Below, piece by piece: positions 1-7,185 of a DNA stretch of 10,851 nt. The first letter of the stretch is position 1; each line of letters starts with the position of its first letter. A program made the position numbers and the translations under genes. Below the pieces are notes generated by a model, which searched no databases, had not been told where the DNA came from, and worked only from the letters and a program-made list of their open reading frames with translations. The DNA is from Burkholderiaceae bacterium (GTDB lineage Bacteria; Pseudomonadota; Gammaproteobacteria; Burkholderiales; Burkholderiaceae_C): positions 1 to 10,851 of the forward strand of contig JAGOBT010000064.1 in NCBI GenBank assembly GCA_017999135.1, read 5' to 3'.

Positions 1-1268
1 AGCCACACCTGCACCGGGTCGCCCTGGGCGCCGGTGATGCGGATGGCCTCGTGCCTGCCGAGCTGCAGCCGGGCCATCACGTCGTCGTTGAAGCGCTCGA
101 TGCGGCGCGGCGCGGCGCCGGGCAGCAGGGCATGGCACTGCACCGGATGGTCGGCGGCGTCGGCCACCGTCACCACCGTGCCGGCGGCCTTGTCGAAGCC
201 CTGCACCGTGCCGCCGCGCACCAGCACCTCGGCGCGCCGGTCGGCCAGGTCGAAGCGCCAGAGGTGGCGCTGGCCTTGCTGCTCGGCCAGCAGCAGCACG
301 GCGCTGCCGTCGGCCTCCCACAGCAGCGGGGCGGCCACGTCGTGGTCCCACTCGGCGCTGACCACCTCCACCGGCTGGCCGGGCACCACCACTGCCAGCT
401 GGCGCGGCATGGTGTGGCGCAGCGCCTGGTGGCTGGCCAGGCAGGCAATGCGCGCACCGTCCGGGCTGTAGCGCGGTGCGCCGAAGTCCCAGCCCACGTC
501 CTGCGCCACCACGTCCACCCGGCGGCGCTTGATGTCCAGCTCGGCCAGCGCAAAGCGGCCGTCGGTGCGCTTCTCCGGGTTGGGGTCGAAGGCGAAGACG
601 ATGCGCTTGCCGTCGGGCGACACATCGAAGCTGTTGCCATCGGGGTCGCACCAGTCCAGACAGTAGGCCGTGCCTTCGAACAGGTCCTGCACCTTGCCGC
701 TGCGCAGATTCATGCGGTGCAGGTGCGGCACCCGGCCTTCGGGCACAAAGTGGTCCCAGTAGCGGTACAGGCCCTCGCTGGTGGCGATGCCGGTGGTCTT
801 GCGCGCCTGGTGGTCCTTCAACGCCTCGGCCTGGGCCTTGGCGCCCTTCAGATCCGGCCACACCCAGGAGATGAAGACGATGTGCTCGCCATCGGGGCAC
901 CAGCGGAATGCCTCCACGCCGGTGGCCACGTCGCCCACGCGGCGGGCCTCGCCGCCGTCGACCGGGATCACATAGAACTGCGCGGTCTCGTCCTTGCGGC
1001 CCTGCTGCTCGCGCCGGGCGGTGAAGCCCACGCAGTCGCCCCTGGGGCTGAACTGCGGCGCGCCGTCCTTGTCGCCGCACTGGGTCAGCTGGCGCGGCTG
1101 GCCGCCCAGCGTGGACAGCAGCCATAGCGCGTTGCTGGCCTTGTTGTCGTCCATGCTGTAGCGGGTGACGGGCAGCACTGCCTGCGCCCCGTCCGGCGAC
1201 AGGCTGGGCGCGCCGAGGCGCTCCATGGCCCAGAGGTCTTCCACGGTGATCGGGCGGCGCTTGGGCAT
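1..1268 (-). CDS. S9 family peptidase (prolyl oligopeptidase-like), N-terminal propeller part only
   Basis: The minus-strand frame is open from an ATG at 1268 to the window edge, giving 422 residues and no stop. The sequence shows repeated PD40/TolB-type propeller blades, for example LSPDG near residue 23, CPDGEHIVF, VSPDGKRIVF and YSPDGARIA. It ends in GAQGDPVQVW, which resembles the strand that opens the alpha/beta-hydrolase domain of S9 peptidases. The catalytic Ser-Asp-His triad would therefore lie left of base 1 and cannot be checked. Family members (dipeptidyl/acylaminoacyl peptidases) cleave short peptides from the N terminus, with the propeller gating the active site. No signal peptide is visible, so it is probably cytoplasmic. 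An in-frame ATG at 1307 would add 13 residues (MDAHPPPLLQPAT); neither start has a Shine-Dalgarno sequence. It is transcribed divergently from the monooxygenase gene across about 110 bp. A TolB-like propeller protein without a hydrolase domain is the alternative. Confidence 0.85.
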   Translation of the reverse strand, partial: MPKRRPITVEDLWAMERLGAPSLSPDGAQAVLPVTRYSMDDNKASNALWLLSTLGGQPRQLTQCGDKDGAPQFSPRGDCVGFTARREQQGRKDETAQFYVIPVDGGEARRVGDVATGVEAFRWCPDGEHIVFISWVWPDLKGAKAQAEALKDHQARKTTGIATSEGLYRYWDHFVPEGRVPHLHRMNLRSGKVQDLFEGTAYCLDWCDPDGNSFDVSPDGKRIVFAFDPNPEKRTDGRFALAELDIKRRRVDVVAQDVGWDFGAPRYSPDGARIACLASHQALRHTMPRQLAVVVPGQPVEVVSAEWDHDVAAPLLWEADGSAVLLLAEQQGQRHLWRFDLADRRAEVLVRGGTVQGFDKAAGTVVTVADAADHPVQCHALLPGAAPRRIERFNDDVMARLQLGRHEAIRITGAQGDPVQVW

Positions 1269-1381
1269 GGTGGCGGGCTGCAGCAGCGGTGGTGGGTGGG
1301 CATCCATTGTGGGGGGAGCGCGTGGCGGGCTTGTCACCGCGGCAACAGCCGCTGCCGCCGCTGGCGCCTAGTCTGGCTCCG

Positions 1382-3175
1382 ATGACCGATGCCGCCCCCA
1401 CCCTCGACACAGCCGCGCTGCTGGCGCGCTACCGCGCCGAGCGCGACAAGCGCCTGCGCCCCGACGGCAACGCCCAGTACCTGCCGCTGGCCGGCCATCT
1501 GCCCACCGACGACCCCTACACCCCGCGCACCGAGCGGCCGCCGAAGACCAGCCATGTGCGCTTCGCCTTCATCGGCGGCGGCTTTGCCGGCCTGGTGACT
1601 GGCGCGCGGCTGGTGGAAGCGGGCGTGGACGATGTCTGCATCCTCGAGAAGGGCGGTGGCTTCGGCGGCACCTGGTACTGGAACCGCTACCCCGGCGCGC
1701 AGTGCGACACCGCGTCGATGGTCTACCTGCCGCTGCTGGAGGAAACCGGCCACCGGCCCACCGAGAAGTACGCCCATGCGCCCGAGATCCTGGCGCAGTG
1801 CCAGCGCATTGGCACCCAGTACGGCCTGCAGGAGCGGGCGCTGTTCCACACCCAGGTGCAATCGCTGCATTGGGACGAGGCCGCTGCCCGCTGGCGCATC
1901 CGCACCGACCGCGGTGATGACTTCAGCGCCGACTTCATCGGCCTGGGCACCGGCCCGCTGCATGTGCCCAAGCTGCCGGGCATCCCCGGCATCGACAGCT
2001 TTGCCGGCCACGCCTTCCACACCAGCCGCTGGGACTATGCCTACACCGGCGGCGACCCATCGGGCGCGCTGATGGACAAGCTGGCCGACAAGCGGGTGGC
2101 GCTGATCGGCACCGGCGCCACCGCGGTGCAGTGCGTGCCGCACCTGGCGCGGGCCTGCGGATCGCTCCATGTGTTCCAGCGCACGCCGTCGTCGGTGGAC
2201 GTGCGCAACAACGGGCCGATCGACCCCGACTGGTTCACCAGCATCGCCACGCCCGGCTGGCAGCAGCGCTGGCTGGAGAACTTCACCGCCAACCAGGCCG
2301 GCGGCAACGCCCGCGAAGACCTGGTGCAGGACGGCTGGACCGAACTGGCCCGCCGCATCCGCGCCAAGGTGTTCAGCCTGCCGCCCGAGCAGCGCACGCC
2401 GCAATCGATGCTGGCGGCCTTCGAGGAGGCCGACCACGAGAAGATGAATGCCATCCGCGCCCGGGTCGACGCTGAGGTGCACGACCCGGCCACCGCCCAG
2501 GCGCTGAAGGCCTGGTACCGCCAGCTGTGCAAGCGGCCCTGCTTTCACGACGCCTACCTGCAGGCCTTCAACCAGCCCAACTGCCATCTGGTCGACACCG
2601 ACGGCCGCGGTGTCGAGCGCATCACCGAACGCGGCCCGGTGGTGGCCGGCGTGCAGTACGACGTCGACTGCATCGTCTACGCCTCGGGCTTCGAGGTGGG
2701 CACGCCCTACACCGCGCGGTCGGGCTTCGACCTGGTGGGGCGTGGCGGGCTGAAGCTGTCGGATGCCTGGGCCGATGGCATGCGCAGCCTGCACGGCGTG
2801 CATGTGCATGGCTTCCCGAATGCCTTCTTCGTGCAGCCCACCCAGGGTGCCAACCTGATCTCGAACGTGCCGCACAACCTGACGGAGTCGGGCCGCACCA
2901 TCGCGATGGTCGTGCGCCATGCGCTGGACCAGGGCCACCGGCGGGTGGAGGTGACGCTGGCCGCGCAGGATGCCTGGGTGCAACTGCTGCTCAGCGGCCC
3001 GGGCCGGATGATCGGCGGGCCGGATTGCACGCCCGGCTACTACAACAACGAGGGCCAGGCGCCGACAGCAGCATCACGCCTGGCAGTTGGCTATCCCGCG
3101 GGGCCCAGCGCCTACTTCCAGTACCTGGCCAGCTGGCGCGGCAACGGTCGGTTCGAGGGGTTGGCGTTCAGCTGA
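1382..3175 (+). CDS. Baeyer-Villiger-type flavin monooxygenase (FAD/NADPH)
   Basis: This 597-residue protein carries all class B flavoprotein monooxygenase hallmarks. The FAD Rossmann motif FIGGGFAG is at 63-70 and [15 protein letters not shown] at 95-109. The BVMO fingerprint FxGxxxHxxxW(P/D) is at 207-218, reading [12 protein letters not shown] in the D variant, and the NADPH motif LIGTGATA is at 241-248. CKRPCFHD (383-390) and the C-terminal [17 protein letters not shown] block also fit. Such enzymes use NADPH and O2 to insert oxygen next to a ketone carbonyl, forming an ester or lactone. The length and the roughly 55-residue N-terminal extension ([14 protein letters not shown]) resemble the cyclopentadecanone/large-ketone monooxygenase branch, but the substrate is inference. 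I chose ATG 1382 because the longer reading from 1289 adds a proline-rich stretch unlike the family. No Shine-Dalgarno is visible. The neighbours (peptidase, acetyltransferase) give no pathway clue. Confidence 0.9.
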   Translation: MTDAAPTLDTAALLARYRAERDKRLRPDGNAQYLPLAGHLPTDDPYTPRTERPPKTSHVRFAFIGGGFAGLVTGARLVEAGVDDVCILEKGGGFGGTWYWNRYPGAQCDTASMVYLPLLEETGHRPTEKYAHAPEILAQCQRIGTQYGLQERALFHTQVQSLHWDEAAARWRIRTDRGDDFSADFIGLGTGPLHVPKLPGIPGIDSFAGHAFHTSRWDYAYTGGDPSGALMDKLADKRVALIGTGATAVQCVPHLARACGSLHVFQRTPSSVDVRNNGPIDPDWFTSIATPGWQQRWLENFTANQAGGNAREDLVQDGWTELARRIRAKVFSLPPEQRTPQSMLAAFEEADHEKMNAIRARVDAEVHDPATAQALKAWYRQLCKRPCFHDAYLQAFNQPNCHLVDTDGRGVERITERGPVVAGVQYDVDCIVYASGFEVGTPYTARSGFDLVGRGGLKLSDAWADGMRSLHGVHVHGFPNAFFVQPTQGANLISNVPHNLTESGRTIAMVVRHALDQGHRRVEVTLAAQDAWVQLLLSGPGRMIGGPDCTPGYYNNEGQAPTAASRLAVGYPAGPSAYFQYLASWRGNGRFEGLAFS

Positions 3176-3176
3176 A

Positions 3177-3199
3177 CGCCCGCATCAGCCGCGCGGGCG
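3177..3199. other. Hairpin between convergent stop codons, possible weak bidirectional terminator
   Basis: CGCCCGC (3177-3183) and GCGGGCG (3193-3199) form a 7-bp GC stem with a 9-nt loop. The hairpin spans the 9-bp gap between the stop of the monooxygenase gene and the stop of the acetyltransferase gene. There is no T-run on either side, so it is not a standard intrinsic terminator. It may limit read-through between the converging genes or protect mRNA 3' ends. Confidence 0.3.
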
Positions 3200-3787
3200 G
3201 CTGAGCTGGAAGTCGAGATGGGCCCGCACGGTGGGCCATTCGTCGGCGGTGATGCTGTAGACCACGGTGTCGCGCAGCGTGCCGTTGCCGGCGCGCTGGT
3301 GGTTGCGCAGGATGCCGTCCAGCTGTGCGCCCAGGCGCTCGATGGCGCGGCGGCTCTGGTGGTTGAAGCGGTGGGTGCGGAACTCGACCGCGATGCACTG
3401 CAGCTGCTCGAAGGCATGGGCCAGCAGCAGGCGCTTGGCCTCGGTGTTGAGCGGGCTGCGCTGCACCCGCGCGGCATACCAGGTGGACCCGATCTCGACC
3501 CGCTGGTGGGCGTTGTCGATGTTCATGTAGGTGGTCATGCCCACCGGCGTGCCGCTGGCGTCGAGCACCGCGAACGGCAGCATGCTGTGGGCCGCGTGCA
3601 GGCCGAGCCGGCGCTGGATTTCGGCATCCACACCCTCGGGCGTGGGGATGGCGGTGTACCAGAGCTTCCACAGCTCACCGTCGCGCGCCGCCTCGGCCAG
3701 CCCCGGGCCGTGGTCGGGCCGCAGCGGCTCCAGCCGCACATGCTGGCCCTGCAGGGTGACGGGTTCGGTGATGCGGGGCAGGGCCAT
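3185..3787 (-). CDS. GNAT family N-acetyltransferase (RimJ/RimL-like)
   Basis: A 200-residue protein starting at ATG 3787 (MALPRITEPV). It has the RimJ/RimL-type GNAT layout: an opening TLQGQHVRLEPL strand, PFAVLDASGTPVGMTTYMNI around 71-90 (beta2-beta3), and VEIGSTWYAARVQRSPLNTEAK at about 97-118, the beta4/acetyl-CoA pyrophosphate-binding region. The RTHRFNHQSRRAIERLGAQLDG segment at about 138-158 matches the N-x-x-S-xx-x-I-E-x-x-G helix. The family transfers acetyl from acetyl-CoA to a protein N-terminus or a small-molecule amine; the substrate cannot be read from sequence. It is the last gene of the ATPase-membrane protein-acetyltransferase cluster, starting 13 bp after the preceding stop. 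No Shine-Dalgarno is evident, which suggests translational coupling. It converges on the monooxygenase gene with 9 bp between stops. Confidence 0.9.
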   Translation of the reverse strand: MALPRITEPVTLQGQHVRLEPLRPDHGPGLAEAARDGELWKLWYTAIPTPEGVDAEIQRRLGLHAAHSMLPFAVLDASGTPVGMTTYMNIDNAHQRVEIGSTWYAARVQRSPLNTEAKRLLLAHAFEQLQCIAVEFRTHRFNHQSRRAIERLGAQLDGILRNHQRAGNGTLRDTVVYSITADEWPTVRAHLDFQLSRPRG

Positions 3788-3800
3788 GGCAGGGGTCGGT

Positions 3801-4034
3801 TCAGGGTTTGGAAGAACGCCGGGCGCGCCAGCGCAGTGACGCCCACTTGCCGGCACCCAGGCCCGCCAGCAGCAGGCCCCAGCCCAGCAGCGTGTGGGCG
3901 CTGAAGCCGCTGGCGGTGGTGATGTCCACGCCCAGCAGCCGGCCCAGTTGCCAGCCGGCCAGCCCGCCGCCCAGGAAGCCCAGCGCGTCGGCCAGGCCGT
4001 CGCCCAGCAGCTGCCTGACGTCCGGTTCGGCCAT
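3801..4034 (-). CDS. Small two-helix membrane protein, function unknown
   Basis: A 77-residue ORF from ATG 4034. Two hydrophobic, glycine-rich segments are visible, roughly residues 15-34 (ADALGFLGGGLAGWQLGRLL) and 47-65 (HTLLGWGLLLAGLGAGKWA). The tail WRARRSSKP is basic, which by the positive-inside rule puts the C terminus in the cytoplasm. I do not recognise a named family. Reality is supported by its fit between the ATPase stop (4 bp upstream) and the acetyltransferase start (13 bp downstream), and by ordinary codon use. It has no Shine-Dalgarno of its own and is probably translated by coupling to the ATPase gene. Both helices contain G-rich small-xxx-small patterns that could mediate helix packing or oligomerisation. 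It could serve as a membrane partner of the MoxR ATPase, but that is inference from gene order only. Confidence 0.75.
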   Translation of the reverse strand: MAEPDVRQLLGDGLADALGFLGGGLAGWQLGRLLGVDITTASGFSAHTLLGWGLLLAGLGAGKWASLRWRARRSSKP

Positions 4035-4038
4035 GGGC

Positions 4039-4893
4039 TCAGCGGTTGTGGCGCTGCATGAACACCAGCTTCTCGAACAGCGTCACATCCTGCTCGTTCT
4101 TCAGCAGCGCGCCCACCAGCGGCGGCACGGCCACCTTCTCGTCCTTGCTCTGCAGCGCTTCCAGCGGGATGTCCTCGGCCACCAGCAGCTTCAGCCAGTC
4201 GAGCAGCTCGCTGGTGCTGGGCTTCTTCTTCAGGCCGGGCAGGTTGCGCACGTCGTAGAAGGTCTTCATCGCTGCGGTCAGCAGCTCTTTCTTCAGCCCC
4301 GGGAAGTGCACGTCGACGATGCTCTTCATCGTGTCGGCGTCGGGGAACTTGATGTAGTGGAAGAAGCAGCGGCGCAGAAAGGCGTCGGGCAGTTCTTTCT
4401 CGTTGTTGCTGGTGATGAACACCACCGGCCGGTGCTTGGCCTTGACCAGCTCGCGCGTCTCGTAGACGTAGAACTCCATGCGGTCCAGCTCGCGCAGCAG
4501 GTCGTTCGGGAATTCGATGTCGGCCTTGTCGATCTCGTCGATCAGCAGCGCCACCGGCGTCTCGCTGGTGAAGGCCTGCCACAGCACGCCCTTGACGATG
4601 TAGTTGCTGATGTTGCGCACCTTCTGCACGCTTTCATCGTCGGCCAGCTGGCTGTCGCGCAGGCGGCTCACGGCGTCGTATTCATAGAGGCCCTGCTGGG
4701 CCTTGGTGGTGCTCTTGACATGCCACTGCAGCAGCGGCAGGCCGAGGGCGGCCGACACTTCCTCGGCCAGCATGGTCTTGCCGGTGCCGGGCTCGCCCTT
4801 CACCAGCAAGGGCCGCTTGAGCGTGATGGCGGCATTGACGGCCAGCATCAGGTCTTGCGTGGCGACGTAGTTGTCCGATCCTTGGAACTTCAT
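4039..4893 (-). CDS. MoxR-family AAA+ ATPase
   Basis: A 284-residue single-domain AAA+ ATPase. Walker A GEPGTGKT is at 33-40, Walker B LLIDEID at 116-122, sensor-1 TSNN at 161-164, and the FLRRC arginine-finger region at 172-176. A helical lid follows, with KKKPSTSELLDWL at about 222-234. MoxR ATPases act as chaperones that remodel or mature protein complexes, including metalloenzyme maturation, usually with a von Willebrand A (VWA) domain partner encoded next door. Here the next gene is the 77-residue membrane protein and no VWA gene lies in the window. Start ATG 4893 gives MKFQGSDNYVATQDL, the expected N terminus for this compact type; no Shine-Dalgarno is visible. The gene is first in its cluster and divergent from the cytochrome c gene. 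The family call is secure; the client is unknown. Confidence 0.93.
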   Translation of the reverse strand: MKFQGSDNYVATQDLMLAVNAAITLKRPLLVKGEPGTGKTMLAEEVSAALGLPLLQWHVKSTTKAQQGLYEYDAVSRLRDSQLADDESVQKVRNISNYIVKGVLWQAFTSETPVALLIDEIDKADIEFPNDLLRELDRMEFYVYETRELVKAKHRPVVFITSNNEKELPDAFLRRCFFHYIKFPDADTMKSIVDVHFPGLKKELLTAAMKTFYDVRNLPGLKKKPSTSELLDWLKLLVAEDIPLEALQSKDEKVAVPPLVGALLKNEQDVTLFEKLVFMQRHNR

Positions 4894-4967
4894 GGCGGGA
4901 TGCGGCCGGCGGGGCCGTGCAGGGGTTGGAAGGGCAACGGGCGCAGTGGTCCCGGCGGTGTCAGCCC

Positions 4968-4990
4968 AGTATAGGGGGGGCCTCTATAAT
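4968..4990. promoter_or_regulatory. Back-to-back -10-like boxes in the ATPase/cytochrome divergent region
   Basis: A perfect TATAAT lies at 4985-4990 on the plus strand, pointing at the cytochrome gene. TATACT lies at 4973-4968 on the minus strand, pointing at the ATPase gene. The two sit in a dyad, TATAGGGGGGGCCTCTATA (4970-4988). No good -35 hexamer is found at 16-18 bp on either strand, so activator dependence is possible. It is an unusually AT-containing spot in very GC-rich DNA. If both boxes are used, the two polymerases would compete for overlapping DNA. Confidence 0.4.
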
Positions 4991-5000
4991 CGAAAGTCAC

Positions 5001-5068
5001 CCGGTTGACGCCCCGCAAAGGCGAACCGGTGCCTTGGGTGTGGGCGCGGCGGGGTCCGCTGCCCCGCC
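5001..5068 (+). promoter_or_regulatory. Two hairpins in the cytochrome c 5' leader
   Basis: The 209-bp stretch 4894-5102 has no gene. Downstream of the candidate -10 it holds two stems. The first pairs CCGGTT (5001-5006) plus CGCC (5009-5012) with GGCG (5020-5023) plus AACCGG (5024-5029): 10 bp with a two-base GA bulge and a 7-nt loop. The second pairs GGCGGGG (5048-5054) with CCCCGCC (5062-5068), 7 bp around a 7-nt loop. No T-run follows either, so they are not intrinsic terminators. They may stabilise the leader or regulate translation. Chance GC pairing is a real alternative, especially for the second. Confidence 0.35.
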
Positions 5069-5102
5069 CCGTCCACCAGCGATCCATCCTGCCCGCCCGA
5101 CA

Positions 5103-5795
5103 ATGAACAACGCGTTTTCCCTGCTTCCCCTGCTGCTGGCCCTGGCTGGCGTTGGCACCGCCGCGCAGGCCCAGGCCCCCGCCGCTGGCGACGTAGCCAA
5201 GGGTGCCGCCAAGGCCGCCATGTGCATCGGCTGCCACGGCATCGTTGGCTACCAGGCCACCTTTCCCGAAGTGCACAAGGTGCCGATGATCGCCGGCCAG
5301 GGTGCCAAGTACATTGCCGCCTCGCTGGTGGCCTATCAGAAGGGCGACCGCAAGCACCCGACCATGCGCGGCATTGCCATGTCGTTGACCGAGCAGGACA
5401 TGGCCGACCTGGGTGCCTTCTACGAGCAGCAAGGCAAGGGTGTGGGCAGTCCCGCGCCGGCGGCACTGGCCAAGCCGGTGCCCGACAACCTGAAGGACCG
5501 CATGGCGGCCTGCGTGGCCTGCCATGGCGCCAACTTCAGCGCCCCGCTCGACCCGGCCTATCCGCGCCTGGCCGGCCAGCATGCTGACTACCTGTATGTG
5601 GCGCTCAAGGCCTACCACACCGATGGCAACCCCCACATCGGCCGCAACAACGCCACCATGCGTGCCCAGGTGGTGCAGGAGGCCGACGGCAAGAAGAAGC
5701 TCACGTTCACGAACGCCGAACTCAAGCAGATGGCGCAGTACCTGGCATCGCTGCCCGGTGACCTGCGGGTGGTACCGCAGAGCCGCTTCCGCTGA
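5103..5795 (+). CDS. Periplasmic diheme cytochrome c (cytochrome c4/c553 type)
   Basis: A 230-residue protein with a Sec signal peptide ([20 protein letters not shown], likely cut after AQA at about residue 23). Two class I heme c domains follow, each with a CxxCH site: CIGCH at 41-45 and CVACH at 137-141. Candidate axial methionines are M88 or M93 (PTMRGIAMS) in domain 1 and M185 (NNATMRAQ) in domain 2. The repeated PMIAGQ...[16 protein letters not shown] and [22 protein letters not shown] blocks are typical of cytochrome c4. Such proteins shuttle electrons in the periplasm, for example from the bc1 complex to terminal oxidases. Start ATG 5103 is fixed by the signal peptide; there is no Shine-Dalgarno. 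The gene stands alone, with its own leader and a strong terminator. Confidence 0.93.
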   Translation: MNNAFSLLPLLLALAGVGTAAQAQAPAAGDVAKGAAKAAMCIGCHGIVGYQATFPEVHKVPMIAGQGAKYIAASLVAYQKGDRKHPTMRGIAMSLTEQDMADLGAFYEQQGKGVGSPAPAALAKPVPDNLKDRMAACVACHGANFSAPLDPAYPRLAGQHADYLYVALKAYHTDGNPHIGRNNATMRAQVVQEADGKKKLTFTNAELKQMAQYLASLPGDLRVVPQSRFR

Positions 5796-5814
5796 GCGCA
5801 GCGCGCAGCCCCTG

Positions 5815-5841
5815 AAAGCCGCAGCGATCTGCGGCTTTTTT
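5815..5841 (+). terminator. Intrinsic terminator of the cytochrome c gene
   Basis: AAAGCCGCAG (5815-5824) pairs perfectly with CTGCGGCTTT (5829-5838) around a CGAT tetraloop, with a six-T run at 5836-5841. It lies about 20 bp after the cytochrome stop and before the HD-GYP start at 5896, making the cytochrome gene a monocistron and requiring a separate HD-GYP promoter. Confidence 0.9.
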
Positions 5842-5895
5842 CATGCCATCTTCGCGGCACGGCTGCTGGGGCAGGCGCCGACAATCTGCCCGACG

Positions 5896-7185
5896 ATGGG
5901 TGCGGAGAAGATCAAGAAGGTCCGGGTGACCGAGCTGCGGCTGGGCATGTTCCTGCATGCGCTGGTCGGCAACTGGCTCGACCACCCGTTCTGGAAAACC
6001 CGCTTCGTGCTGAGCGATCCGGCTGATCTGCGCCGCCTGGTGGACAGCCCGGTGCGCGAGTGCTGGATTGACCCCACGCGCGGGCTCGACGTGGCCGGGC
6101 CGCAGGCACCCGCCGATCCGCCGCCGCCCGAACATGCCGCTGCCGGCGCGGCATCATCCACCACCAGCGTGCACGCAGGTCCGGCGGCACCAGCCATGCC
6201 GCCGCTGCCGCGCCCGGCCCGCGTGGCAATGGCCGAAGAGCTGCACGAAGCCACCTTGCTGTGCCAGCGCTCGCGCGAGGCGGTCACCAGCCTGTTTGCC
6301 GAGGCACGCCTGGGCAAGGCACTGGAGGCCGAGCGCTGCCAGCCGCTGGTCGACGACATCACCCGCTCGGTGTTTCGCAACCCGGGTGCGCTGGTCAGCC
6401 TGGCGCGGCTGAAGACGGCCGACGACTATTCCTACATGCACTCGGTGGCGGTGTGCGCGCTGATGGTGGCGCTGGGGCACCAGATGGGCATGGACGACGC
6501 CAGCTGCCGCGAGGCCGGCATGGCTGGCCTGCTGCATGATCTGGGCAAGGCGGCGATGCCGCTGTCCATCCTGAACAAGCCGGGCAAGCTGACCGAGGCT
6601 GAATTCACCGTGATCCGCAGCCACCCCGAGCGCGGCTGGCAGATGCTGCAGGAAGCCCGCGGCGCCAGCGAGGCGGCGATGGACGTGTGCCTGCACCACC
6701 ATGAACGCATGAACGGCACCGGTTACCCGCACCGCCTGCCTGCCGACCGCATCACCGTGTTTGCCCGCATGGGCGCGGTGTGCGACGTGTACGACGCCAT
6801 CACGTCCAACCGGCCCTACAAGGCCGGCTGGGACCCGGCTGAATCGATGGCGCGCATGGCTTCGTGGAAGGGGCATTTCGACGACACCATCTTCCGGCAC
6901 TTCGTGCGCAGCCTGGGCATCTACCCCAACGGCTCGCTGGTGCGGCTGGCCTCGGCCCGGCTGGCGGTGGTGATGGAGCAGAACCCCAGCGCGCTGACCG
7001 CGCCGATCGTCAAGGTGTTCTTCGACCTGGAGCGCCAGCTGCCGATCCGGCCGGTGGTGCTGGACCTGTCGCAGGGGGCGCCCGACAAGATCACCGACCG
7101 CGAGCCGCCCGGCCGCTGGAAGTTCGCCCAGCTCGATGCACTGTGGGCCGGCGAGGAAGCGGTGCGCCGCGGCCGCAGCGCCTAG
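5896..7185 (+). CDS. HD-GYP cyclic-di-GMP phosphodiesterase with N-terminal DUF3391
   Basis: A 429-residue cytoplasmic protein. The N terminus (about 5-60: [31 protein letters not shown]) is the DUF3391 domain often found before HD-GYP. An Ala/Pro-rich linker follows (about 68-108). The HD-GYP domain spans about 175-345, with H182, the HD pair H214-D215 in LLHDLGK, H243, and [12 protein letters not shown] at 267-278 carrying the GYP signature. All expected metal ligands are present, so it should be an active phosphodiesterase degrading c-di-GMP, which controls biofilm, matrix and motility choices. One deviation is Asn273 where Asp is usual before G-T-G-Y-P. A tail of about 80 residues follows. 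ATG 5896 is the only start that places DUF3391 at the N terminus; no Shine-Dalgarno is seen. Its TAG overlaps the TAG of the convergent copA gene. Confidence 0.93.
   Translation: MGAEKIKKVRVTELRLGMFLHALVGNWLDHPFWKTRFVLSDPADLRRLVDSPVRECWIDPTRGLDVAGPQAPADPPPPEHAAAGAASSTTSVHAGPAAPAMPPLPRPARVAMAEELHEATLLCQRSREAVTSLFAEARLGKALEAERCQPLVDDITRSVFRNPGALVSLARLKTADDYSYMHSVAVCALMVALGHQMGMDDASCREAGMAGLLHDLGKAAMPLSILNKPGKLTEAEFTVIRSHPERGWQMLQEARGASEAAMDVCLHHHERMNGTGYPHRLPADRITVFARMGAVCDVYDAITSNRPYKAGWDPAESMARMASWKGHFDDTIFRHFVRSLGIYPNGSLVRLASARLAVVMEQNPSALTAPIVKVFFDLERQLPIRPVVLDLSQGAPDKITDREPPGRWKFAQLDALWAGEEAVRRGRSA

Noticed and set aside
51..1127. A 358-codon plus-strand frame at the left edge
   Set aside because: It is the antisense shadow of the S9 propeller gene; it shows no domain, and the minus frame has clear PD40 repeats.
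1331..1336. TTGTCA as a -35 box for the monooxygenase
   Set aside because: No acceptable -10 lies 16-18 bp downstream, so a promoter cannot be supported.
1334..2983. A 549-codon minus-strand frame opposite the monooxygenase
   Set aside because: Antisense shadow; His/Gln/Ala/Val-rich translation with no motif, whereas the plus frame carries every BVMO signature.
5877..5884. GCCGACAA, resembling the flagellar sigma-28 -10 element, just before the HD-GYP gene
   Set aside because: The required -35 element (TAAAG-like) is absent 11 bp upstream, and the site lies only 11 bp from the ATG.
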